The notes under the pieces were generated by a model. The model was not told the origin of the DNA. It saw only the letters and a program-made list of their open reading frames with translations, and did no database searches. The position numbers and the translations under genes were made by a program. Positions 40,437 through 46,977 of a DNA stretch of 46,977 nucleotides are shown in pieces. Numbering within the stretch: the first letter of the stretch is position 1; each line of letters starts with the position of its first letter. This DNA is from a virus: IMG/VR virus record IMGVR_UViG_3300030503_000128, positions 1 to 46,977 of that record; one strand, given 5' to 3'.

Positions 40437-41942
40437 GTGACCACGCAAACGACGATACCGCTTAACCATTTTGTGTCGATGTCGCCGGGCGTGATTGGCG
40501 CCGGTGGCACCCCCGGACTGCTCACTGGCGTCGTGCTGACGTCCGACCCGTCCGTACCGCCGGGCTTTCTGCTGACCTCGTTTGCGACCGGCACCGCCTC
40601 GGCGTGGTTCGGCCCGACCGCACCGGAAACGGTCGCGGAGAACAACTACTTCCCTGGCATCCTCAACGGCGGCCAGCTGCCGTACCAGCTCGTTTACGCC
40701 GCGTTCGCTGCAGCCGCAACGCAGGCTGGTTCTTACGGCGCCCAACTGACGGGCCTGACGCTGGCACAGCTAAACGCCTTCGCCGCTGGCACGCTGATCG
40801 TGACCGTCAATGGCACGCTCTACACGTCCGCGTCGATCAGCCTGGCCGCCGCGACCTCGTTCGCCAACGCCGCGACGCTGATGACGGCCGGCTTCACCTC
40901 TCCGCCATTCGCCATCACCTACGACACGCAGCGTAATCGCTTCCTGCTGCTCAGCACGCTTACCGGCACCGGTGCGACGTCCTCGGACGTCTCCGGTACG
41001 CTGGCCGCGAACGTGGGCCTGTCGAACGCGTCCGGTGCGTTTATTGCCGAGGCCGGTGTGCCGATTGATACCCCGGCCTCGGCGATGGCCCGTCTGACCT
41101 CGCTGACGACCAATTTCGGCACGTTCACGACCGCACTGACGCAGGCGCTGTCCGTGCGCCAAGCGTTCGCCGCGTGGAACACGCTGCAGAATTTCAATTA
41201 CGCCTACATCGCGTGGGACACTGACGCGGCCGACCTGACGGTGAACAACGCCGCCTCGTTCGGTGCGATCGCCTTTGCACAGCCGTATCAGGGCACCGCA
41301 CCGGTGTATGGCGGCATCGATACCGCGTCAGCGATCATGGGTTACGCCGCCTCGATCAACTACAACATCATCAATGGCCGCACCACGCTGGCTTTCCGGC
41401 AGTTCCTCGCCGGCACGGCGGCGACCTGCTCGACGCTAGCTGCCGCGGCGGCGCTCGAATCGAATAACTACAGCTATATCGGCTCAGCGGCCAACTCGGC
41501 GAACCAGTGGACCATCGCCTACCCCGGCAAGGTATCCGGCGCATTCCTATGGCTCGATACCTACCTCGACCAGATATGGCTGAACAAGTCGGTCCAGCTG
41601 GCACTCTTCACGGCGATGCTGGCTTACAACTCGCTGCCGTACAACCAGGATGGCTACACCAAACTGTACAGCGCCGTCGCCGGTGTGATGGTCGCCGGTG
41701 TGAATGCCGGTGTGATCGTCCCGGGCGTCACGCTGTCGCTCAGCCAGGCGCAGCAGGTCGACAATGCGGCGGGCCGGATCATCTCGACCAACCTGCAGGC
41801 GCGCGGCTGGTATGTCCTCATTTCCGAAACCTCGGCACCGGCACAGACGCGCGCCGCGCGCCAGTCGCCGCAGTGCACGGTCTTTTGGATGGATGGCGGC
41901 AGCATTCAGCAGTTGACCGTCCAATCTCTCGCGATCATCTAA
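40437..41942 (+). CDS. Tail sheath protein (DUF3383)
   Basis: 501 residues from GTG 40437, preceded by CTTTTGGAGCCC as before the capsid gene. DUF3383 features: VSMSPGVIGAGGTPG and a first domain with ENNYFPGILNGG; the C-terminal half with GYAASINYNIINGRTTLAFRQ (cut here) and YLDQIWLNKSVQLALFTAM is the conserved sheath core, followed by the typical SLSQAQQVDNAAGR. It contracts on infection. The tube gene follows by 12 bases. Confidence 0.9.
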   Translation: MTTQTTIPLNHFVSMSPGVIGAGGTPGLLTGVVLTSDPSVPPGFLLTSFATGTASAWFGPTAPETVAENNYFPGILNGGQLPYQLVYAAFAAAATQAGSYGAQLTGLTLAQLNAFAAGTLIVTVNGTLYTSASISLAAATSFANAATLMTAGFTSPPFAITYDTQRNRFLLLSTLTGTGATSSDVSGTLAANVGLSNASGAFIAEAGVPIDTPASAMARLTSLTTNFGTFTTALTQALSVRQAFAAWNTLQNFNYAYIAWDTDAADLTVNNAASFGAIAFAQPYQGTAPVYGGIDTASAIMGYAASINYNIINGRTTLAFRQFLAGTAATCSTLAAAAALESNNYSYIGSAANSANQWTIAYPGKVSGAFLWLDTYLDQIWLNKSVQLALFTAMLAYNSLPYNQDGYTKLYSAVAGVMVAGVNAGVIVPGVTLSLSQAQQVDNAAGRIISTNLQARGWYVLISETSAPAQTRAARQSPQCTVFWMDGGSIQQLTVQSLAII

Positions 41943-41954
41943 GGACTGACGACA

Positions 41955-42386
41955 ATGGCAGGCACACTTACCACCGCTAATGCCGTCATGGCCGCGACCG
42001 TCGAGGCGCTATACCCCTCGGCCACCAGCCTGCAGGGTTGGGCGGCCGATGACGCGTGGGATCCTGAGGCCGTCGAGAACGGCGAATACAGCTATGGCAT
42101 CGACGGCAAGCTGTCGGCCGGCTTCGTGTTCAACGAGGTTCCACTGGCCATCATGCTGCAGGCGGATTCTGCGTCCCTCGTCACGTTCGAGAACGTGTGG
42201 GGCTACGAGTTCACCAACCGCACGAAGCTCGGATGGGACATCGTCATCACAGCGACTGCGCTGGGTCGGCGTTACGAATACAAGGGCGGCTTCATGCGCT
42301 CCTACAAGGCACCGGCCGGCAAAAAGACTCTGCAGCCGGGCGTCGCCAACTTCGTGTTCGCCCAACTGCAGATTTCCAACCTCTAA
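41955..42386 (+). CDS. Tail tube protein (DUF3277)
   Basis: 143 residues. Start AGTLTTANAVMAATV, then GFVFNEVPLAIMLQADSASL, WDIVITATALGRRYEYKGGF and PGVANFVFAQLQISNL, the DUF3277 tube pattern. It forms the inner tail tube under the sheath. Ends four bases before the Nudix gene. Confidence 0.88.
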   Translation: MAGTLTTANAVMAATVEALYPSATSLQGWAADDAWDPEAVENGEYSYGIDGKLSAGFVFNEVPLAIMLQADSASLVTFENVWGYEFTNRTKLGWDIVITATALGRRYEYKGGFMRSYKAPAGKKTLQPGVANFVFAQLQISNL

Positions 42387-42389
42387 GCC

Positions 42390-42773
42390 ATGGCACACGC
42401 GGCCGGCATTTTGTTTATGCACAAGGGCCGCGTGCTGCTGCTCAAGCGGAGCCCGCTGGCCGCTGATGCGCCGAACACGTGGGGCTTGCCGGGTGGTCAC
42501 ATCGAACCGGGCGAGTCGCCCGAGCAGGCCGCGCGGCGCGAGACGTGGGAGGAAACCGGCAAGCGTCACGCCGGCACACTGCACCACCTGCTGACCTCGT
42601 CCGACGGCTTCGTGTGCTACGGCGCGGCGCTAGCCAAGTCGTTTGTGCCACGCCTCAACGACGAACACACGGCTGCCCGCTGGGCGCTGATCAACAAACT
42701 TCCGTCCGGCATGCATCCTATGTTCTTGGAGCTGCCGACCTTGTTGCCCACCACGAAAGGAACGCCACCATGA
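42390..42773 (+). CDS. Nudix hydrolase
   Basis: 127 residues. The complete Nudix box is present: G36-x5-E42-x7-R50-E51-x2-E54-E55-x-G57 in GHIEPGESPEQAARRETWEE. Substrate cannot be told; phage members act on (d)NTPs, NAD-related or nucleotide-sugar compounds, and some counter NAD-based defence. It lies directly after the tube gene and overlaps the lipoprotein gene by ATGA, the first of a four-gene accessory cassette. Confidence 0.88.
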   Translation: MAHAAGILFMHKGRVLLLKRSPLAADAPNTWGLPGGHIEPGESPEQAARRETWEETGKRHAGTLHHLLTSSDGFVCYGAALAKSFVPRLNDEHTAARWALINKLPSGMHPMFLELPTLLPTTKGTPP

Positions 42774-43273
42774 AACATACCGTCACCGGTGCCAACCGCC
42801 AGATGTTTACCGTTTTCCTCGTCGTCTGCATGGCCGTACTGCTCGCCGGCTGCAGCACCATCAAACCCGCGTCAGCCGCGACACCGGCGCAGATCGCCGC
42901 GGCCGTGTGCCCGGTCGTGCAGAACGACATCGCCACGTACCAGGTGATCTTTGCCACCAGTTTGCCGGCGTCGAACCTGGCCAAAGTCAGCGCCGACCTA
43001 TCCAAGGCTGCGCCGGTAATCGCCGCGCTTTGTAGTGGCACATCGACGGTCAGCACCGCCAGCGTGCAGGCGTTCATCACCACCGGCTTACCCGCCTTGG
43101 CTGACACCATCAACTATTTACCGTTGTCCGCCTCGCAGAAAGCCAAGGTGACGCAGGATCTGCTCATCGCCGAGCTAGCCGTCGGTGTCGTGGGCGTGGT
43201 CGAGTCGCAGCTGCAGGCACCGGCCGCGGCCAGCTCGGCGCCAATCGTGCCATTGCCTACACTTGCCAAGTAA
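42770..43273 (+). CDS. Putative lipoprotein
   Basis: 167 residues from ATG 42770 with AAAGGAACGCCACC upstream. Signal sequence FTVFLVVCMAVLLAGC with lipobox LAGC at 25-28 (C28). The mature part is Ala/Ser/Thr-rich and helical with two more cysteines in AAVCPVVQNDIATYQ and AALCSGTST, which could form a disulfide in the periplasm. Too long for an outer spanin; a superinfection-exclusion or envelope-protecting lipoprotein is possible. Family unknown. Confidence 0.75.
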   Translation: MKHTVTGANRQMFTVFLVVCMAVLLAGCSTIKPASAATPAQIAAAVCPVVQNDIATYQVIFATSLPASNLAKVSADLSKAAPVIAALCSGTSTVSTASVQAFITTGLPALADTINYLPLSASQKAKVTQDLLIAELAVGVVGVVESQLQAPAAASSAPIVPLPTLAK

Positions 43274-43308
43274 TACGCTGACCCTTCCCGCCACTCTCAG
43301 GAACGCGC

Positions 43309-43824
43309 ATGTCTGACGAACCCGAAACCAACACCCCGGCCGCAGTCGTGACCGAAACCCCGACCGAGCCGGTGACCGAGCCCGTGACGGATACGACCGT
43401 CCTCGACGAGCCTGCCCACGACGAACCGGCTGCACTGCCCGCACTCGTGCACGGCGTTATCGTGCGTGACAATGCGGCCGTTGACGGCGTCAGCAGCGGC
43501 CCGTTCGGCCACATGGATGCGGTTGTCGGCACCGGTGGTGCGGATGCCGCGACCGATGCGGCGGCAACGCCCGCACCCGGCGGCACCGAGGCGGCCGCGG
43601 CAGCGATTGCGACCGGTACGCTGGTTGTTGAGCCGGCGGGCGTGGTGGACGCGACCACGGGCGACGAAGTGGACCCGGCGACCGTGCCGGCCAATACCAC
43701 CGTTGACCCCGTGCTGCCCGATACCGCAGACGACGCGCATACCACGCTGACTGAGACGCCGGCTATCGAGCCGGACATCGTGACGCCCGCCGGTACGCCG
43801 GTCGCCAGCGAGCCTGCTGAGTAA
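43309..43824 (+). CDS. Acidic Thr/Pro/Ala-rich hypothetical protein
   Basis: 171 residues, very rich in Asp, Glu, Thr, Pro and Ala (TETPTEPVTEPVTDTTVLDEP, GDEVDPATVPANTTVDPVLPD). Only one short segment, ALPALVHGVIVRDNAAVDG, looks foldable; the rest is probably disordered. No signal peptide. It may be a DNA mimic or linker-like partner of its neighbours, but nothing shows this directly. ATG preceded by CAGGAACGCGC. Confidence 0.65.
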   Translation: MSDEPETNTPAAVVTETPTEPVTEPVTDTTVLDEPAHDEPAALPALVHGVIVRDNAAVDGVSSGPFGHMDAVVGTGGADAATDAAATPAPGGTEAAAAAIATGTLVVEPAGVVDATTGDEVDPATVPANTTVDPVLPDTADDAHTTLTETPAIEPDIVTPAGTPVASEPAE

Positions 43825-43830
43825 CCGGAC

Positions 43831-44439
43831 GTGCAGCCCGTCGACTACGCCCGGCTCGCACAGCGGGCCTACGCCGATGCCCCGACCGTAGGGCAGTCGG
43901 TCAGCGCTTCGCGTATGCACGCCTATGCCATTCCGGACACTACCGACGTCGTGCACGTCTTCCGGGGTACTGATGACTTTCAATCCCTGCTCGCGGACGG
44001 GGACATCACGACGACCTACGTCGAAGGGTTGGGCCACGTGCATGCCGGGTTCTACCGTGCGCTCGCCGTGATCCTGCCAGCTTGCCTGGCGCTACCGCGG
44101 CCAGCAGCCGTCGCGGGGCACAGCCTTGGCGCGGCCATGGCTATCCTCTACGCGGGCGTGCTGGCGCTGGTGAGCGGCCCGGACGTGGCGCCGGTGCCGG
44201 TGTATGCGTTCGAACCGCCACGGGTGTCTGCCGACGACACGCTAAGCAAGCTGCTCATCGCCAAAGCGGTGCCATGGTTCGCCTGTCGCAATGGTCGGGA
44301 CATCATCCCGCAAATACCGCCAACACTAGCCCACGCCGGGCCCGTGACGGCGATCGGTACGGCCGTGCTGCCGTTCGACAATATCGAGGACCATCAAATC
44401 GCGCGCGTCGTTGCGGCGCTCGCTGGCGCCGTCGTCTGA
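43831..44439 (+). CDS. Lipase class 3-like alpha/beta hydrolase
   Basis: 202 residues from GTG 43831. HVFRGTDD at 42-49 (the oxyanion-side segment of class 3 lipases), VHAGFY, nucleophile S98 in AGHSLGAAMA, D157 in CRNGRDIIPQIPP and H188 in NIEDHQI form the expected Ser-Asp-His set. No signal peptide, so it acts in the cytoplasm or is released at lysis. Phage lipases of this type may attack lipids or ester-bearing surface glycans. Last gene of the late cassette; the stop is part of a terminator-associated repeat. Confidence 0.82.
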   Translation: MQPVDYARLAQRAYADAPTVGQSVSASRMHAYAIPDTTDVVHVFRGTDDFQSLLADGDITTTYVEGLGHVHAGFYRALAVILPACLALPRPAAVAGHSLGAAMAILYAGVLALVSGPDVAPVPVYAFEPPRVSADDTLSKLLIAKAVPWFACRNGRDIIPQIPPTLAHAGPVTAIGTAVLPFDNIEDHQIARVVAALAGAVV

Positions 44440-44468
44440 CAAAAAGAAACCCACCGGTTAAAGTGGGT
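44440..44468 (-). terminator. Minus-strand terminator, distal
   Basis: On the minus strand ACCCAC (44468-44463), loop of eight, GTGGGT (44454-44449), followed by TTCTTTTTG. It protects the lipase gene from antisense reading. Confidence 0.75.
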
Positions 44469-44619
44469 GTTCGATCGGGTAGTGAGCCCTCCCGCGCCAA
44501 CTCGCGCACATATCGGCGGTCTATGCGGTTCCCTTCCAGCCTTTAACGTCGGCGCTTGCTATCTACGCCATGCGCGGTGCGTTCACGTCAGCGGACTTAG
44601 CCGGCCGCAGCTCCGGTGA

Positions 44620-44650
44620 CAAAAAGAAACTGCCGGTGGGGTGCCGGCAG
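44620..44650 (-). terminator. Minus-strand terminator, proximal
   Basis: On the minus strand CTGCCGG (44650-44644), 7-base loop, CCGGCAG (44636-44630), then TTTCTTTTTGTC. A strong terminator that ends the leftward replication block 43 bases past the last gene. Confidence 0.82.
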
Positions 44651-44692
44651 TGAGAAACGCTACCGCACCTCACGGTGGGGTCGTCACGTTGT

Positions 44693-45022
44693 CTATTTTC
44701 CTGTTGTTTTGTCGACCGTTACGCATGCATCGCGAAATACACAAGGCGGCCCAGTACTCCCGCCTCCACCACTGAATATCGCCGTATGCGCCGTTTGGGT
44801 GGCATCTGGTGTTTTTGCCGGCGGCACGTGCACCACGCGTTCGCGATTGCGCCGTGCGGTACGTGCTGCAGCATAGCGTACGCACCAGGTGCAGGCGCGC
44901 CATACGGACACCAGCAGCGTGAACAGCCAGCTGCCGATATACAGGCAGCTGGCTACCAGCACCGCGAGCGCGGCGAGTACAAACAGGACGTTAAACTCGG
45001 CAATGAAATAGTCAAGTGTCAT
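44693..45022 (-). CDS. Small membrane protein at the end of the replication block
   Basis: 109 residues. Residues about 8-46 are strongly hydrophobic (FNVLFVLAALAVLVASCLYIG, WLFTLLVSVW), one long or two close spans; then a basic part (RTARRNRERVVHVPPAK) and a Gly/Ser tail ending in the cytoplasm or periplasm. Two bases after the upstream stop. Could be an early membrane effector; no family recognised. Confidence 0.65.
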   Translation of the reverse strand: MTLDYFIAEFNVLFVLAALAVLVASCLYIGSWLFTLLVSVWRACTWCVRYAAARTARRNRERVVHVPPAKTPDATQTAHTAIFSGGGGSTGPPCVFRDACVTVDKTTGK

Positions 45023-45024
45023 GA

Positions 45025-45675
45025 TCAGGCTGCCGCAAGCGCGTCGAGTGCTTTCACGTGGTTCGCACGGTCGGCATCGGTGAACGCCATGATGTTCTTG
45101 CCCTCAAGCCCGGCCGCCGCAAAGCTCTTTTCGTACGTGCCAACACCGTGCAGGGCAATGAAATTGCGGCAGAGTTTCAGGTGCTCGACGTCCGACGGTG
45201 CGGCACTGGACGCAGTAGGCGTGGTGGGTGTCTCGGGCTTGAGGTTGTCGAGTGGCTGCGGGTCGGCGACCACGGACGCTACGCGCTCGGCCTGGGTGTC
45301 GGCGTTCGAGTGGTCAAACGTCACTGGTGGTTCGCCCGTGCCGCTAGCACCACCCTGACTACCGCCCGCGGCCGCGGCCGCCTCGGCGTCTTTCTCGGCC
45401 TTGGTTTTGCGCGGCTTACGGCCGCCGGTAGGTGCAGGTGTATCGGTGCTCTTAGCTTCCGGCTCGTCCGCGTTGTCTTGCGGCGAAGTGCCACCGCCTG
45501 CACCCACGACCGACTCGGCGCTCTCGTGCGACGCCCGCCCGTGTACCAAAAGTTGCGCGTCAAGCAGCACACCCGTCGCGGGTTGCGGTTCAGGCTGGCT
45601 ACCCACGTTGCGCGTGGTAAAAAGAAAATGCACAAACTCTTCGAGTTCGGTGATCGAATTAAATTCAAATTTCAT
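45025..45675 (-). CDS. Hypothetical acidic protein with a conserved-looking C-terminus
   Basis: 216 residues from ATG 45675 (MKFEFNSITELEEFVHFLFT), with AGGATCGCCAAACC upstream. The first 22 residues look like a short folded helix, the middle 120 residues are disordered (Lys/Ala/Pro/Gly-rich, RKPRKTKAEKDAEAAAAAG), and the last 55 (HLKLCRNFIALHGVGTYEK, DRANHVKALDALAAA) are helical and compact. The layout of two ordered ends with a long linker suggests a bridging protein in the replication block. Family unknown. Confidence 0.65.
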   Translation of the reverse strand: MKFEFNSITELEEFVHFLFTTRNVGSQPEPQPATGVLLDAQLLVHGRASHESAESVVGAGGGTSPQDNADEPEAKSTDTPAPTGGRKPRKTKAEKDAEAAAAAGGSQGGASGTGEPPVTFDHSNADTQAERVASVVADPQPLDNLKPETPTTPTASSAAPSDVEHLKLCRNFIALHGVGTYEKSFAAAGLEGKNIMAFTDADRANHVKALDALAAA

Positions 45676-45716
45676 GGTTTGGCGATCCTGTTGATGCGTT
45701 AAAGCGTGGGAAGTGA

Positions 45717-45992
45717 TCAGGCGCGCGCGGCGGCGGCCCGGTTGAATTGGGCGTTGCGGATCACGGTCAGCTGGCGCCGATGATGCTCTTCGTTCGCCCG
45801 CACGGCGTCGATCAGGCGCATCGTGCGCTCCACATGCAACACGTTCGTGTTGCGGATGGTGTATATCGCCCGCAGCGACGTTTTCAAAATCTCCGCCGAC
45901 TTGACTACCGTCAGTGCGTCGGTCAGATCGGTCACCGTCCACTCTTCGAGCGGGAGTGTGGAATAGTCGGAAGGTCTGCGCACGGTGTTCAT
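45717..45992 (-). CDS. Small possible DNA-binding protein
   Basis: 91 residues. The segment ALTVVKSAEILKTSLRAIYTIRNTN could be a helix-turn-helix, followed by a basic helix (RTMRLIDAVRANEEHHRRQLTVIRNAQ). ATG preceded by AGAGATATAAGAAA. If the reading is right it may regulate the replication block; otherwise unknown. An AT-rich 83-base gap lies upstream, with TTGCGT and TACGCT 17 bases apart. Confidence 0.6.
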   Translation of the reverse strand: MNTVRRPSDYSTLPLEEWTVTDLTDALTVVKSAEILKTSLRAIYTIRNTNVLHVERTMRLIDAVRANEEHHRRQLTVIRNAQFNRAAAARA

Positions 45993-46075
45993 TTTCTTAT
46001 ATCTCTGTAAAGGGATGTGCAGTGGAGCGTAACGTTAAATGATGATTGACGCAACCTATCGCTAACGCGCAGACG

Positions 46076-46648
46076 CTATTTGGTGCCGACGATGGCATTC
46101 ACCTCGGCGACCAGGCTGACCGGCACCATCGCGCGCACCGGCGGATCAAACGCCGGGAACCATTTCTTGCCCGCCGGCCACGTCTCTTGCAGCTGTTTGT
46201 CGGTCGTGACACTGGCCAGCAGCGTGATCAACTTGCTACGCAAAGCCCGGCGCTCGTTTTCAAGTTCAATGTCGGTCGTTGCTAGCGCCTTGGCGCGGTC
46301 ATACAGCGGGTGTGCCTTGTCGACCGTCACGTCGGGCTTGTGCAACGGCCAGGGCTGTGACTTGGTCATCTTGAAACGTGCTGACGCCTCGGGTGGTGTG
46401 TCCAGGCCAAGCGTCGAGTAGCGGTTACGGTGCGTGAAGTCCGGGTGTTTGATAGACAATTCGCTGTAATAGTTCACCCATCCATCGGGTAGTTTGGCGA
46501 CCAGCGCGGCGACCTTGCCATACTCACGCGTGTAGAGCGCGTCGGCTAGCTTGGTGCGCGCCGCAGCAAGTGCCGCCGTCCGTTTGGCAAACGTGTCCTT
46601 GACGCATTTGTCGATGATGTCTTGCCGCATTTCGTTCGTGATGCGCAT
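46076..46648 (-). CDS. Nmad5-like (nucleotide-modification-associated domain) protein
   Basis: 190 residues. The start RITNEMRQDIIDKCVKDTFAKR, then LADALYTREYGKVAALVAKLPDGW, and a later strand region with KMTKSQPWPLHKP match my recollection of the Nmad5 family, phage proteins found near DNA-modification genes. Biochemical role is unknown. The C-terminus is helical with basic residues (LENERRALRSKLITLL). It begins six bases after the alanine-repeat gene stop, so the two are co-translated, and the genome also has an adenine methyltransferase. Confidence 0.55.
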   Translation of the reverse strand: MRITNEMRQDIIDKCVKDTFAKRTAALAAARTKLADALYTREYGKVAALVAKLPDGWVNYYSELSIKHPDFTHRNRYSTLGLDTPPEASARFKMTKSQPWPLHKPDVTVDKAHPLYDRAKALATTDIELENERRALRSKLITLLASVTTDKQLQETWPAGKKWFPAFDPPVRAMVPVSLVAEVNAIVGTK

Positions 46649-46654
46649 GGCGTG

Positions 46655-46977
<323 letters not shown>

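Larger units (their letters stand above)
44437..44692. other. Twin-terminator noncoding segment
   Basis: 256 bases between the convergent lipase and membrane genes. TGACAAAAAGAAAC occurs at 44437-44450 and again at 44617-44630, 180 bases apart, each forming the T-run side of a minus-strand hairpin terminator. The 150 bases between have no credible open frame, only a 17-codon frame without ribosome site. It may encode a small RNA, or be the scar of a duplication. Confidence 0.5.

Noticed and set aside
44450-44616. tRNA from a GTTCGATC block
   Set aside because: The flanking bases do not form a T-arm or acceptor stem on either strand.

Overview
This window is essentially a complete genome (about 47 kb, visibly GC-rich) of a tailed phage with a contractile tail (Caudoviricetes, myovirus type). 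Evidence is a DUF3383-type tail sheath plus DUF3277-type tube, a full baseplate set (gp25/W-like, plug, hub, spike, J-like, DUF2612), TerL, a DUF1073 portal, MuF-like protein, DUF2213 prohead protease, DUF2184 capsid, and a phage replication set. The host is probably a GC-rich Gram-negative proteobacterium: there is an LAGC lipobox, a muramidase endolysin with nearby membrane proteins, and sigma70-like promoters. Size and gene content remind me of Bcep781-like/Naesvirus phages of Burkholderia and Xanthomonas, but that is recall, not a search. I see no integrase, repressor, tRNA or CRISPR array, so a lytic life style is most likely.

The two window ends are one place. The first and last 72 bases match at 69 of 72 positions, and an open minus-strand frame that starts at 607 runs off base 1, re-enters in the same codon phase at base 46977 and stops at 46655. 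The contig is therefore circular or circularly permuted, cut inside a GGC/GTC/GTA trinucleotide repeat that encodes an alanine-rich (Ala/Asp/Tyr) stretch.

Layout. (1) Leftward replication block, 8023 down to 1 and on through the junction to 44693: a 12-codon leader, primase-helicase, two small proteins, a DEAH helicase, family A DNA polymerase, a zinc protein, the alanine-repeat protein, an Nmad5-like protein, a small possible DNA-binding protein, an acidic protein and a membrane protein, ending at two minus-strand terminators (44620-44650 and 44440-44468). (2) An AT-rich, repeat-bearing gap at 8084-8496, a candidate origin and control region. (3) Rightward late tail/baseplate/lysis block, 8497-19274. 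(4) Leftward block 22773-19281: SSB-like protein, DUF6378, RusA, small proteins and the endolysin. (5) A lone rightward tailspike, 22918-24321. (6) Leftward Cas4/DUF2800-like nuclease pair, 25764-24374. (7) Rightward packaging and head block, 25888-34007, followed by a GIY-YIG endonuclease. (8) Leftward island of six very small genes, 36647-35103. (9) Rightward neck/connector genes 36762-39770, containing an HNH endonuclease. (10) A lone leftward adenine methyltransferase, 40261-39767. (11) Rightward sheath, tube and an accessory cassette (Nudix, lipoprotein, acidic protein, lipase-like), 40437-44439.

The leftward blocks and islands tend to carry their own sigma70-like promoter of the form TTGACA-N17-TACATT, found almost identically at 25789, 36677 and 40293 and more loosely at 5165 and 22866. 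This suggests that early or accessory genes on the minus strand are read by host RNA polymerase while the plus strand carries the structural genes. The most unusual points are the junction-spanning trinucleotide-repeat gene, the coupled leader peptide before the primase, a nested scaffold start inside the prohead protease gene, a tail module split by the replication block, a RusA with a catalytic-type Asp replaced by Ala, a six-gene micro-protein island with two paralogous zinc proteins, and a twin-terminator noncoding segment.
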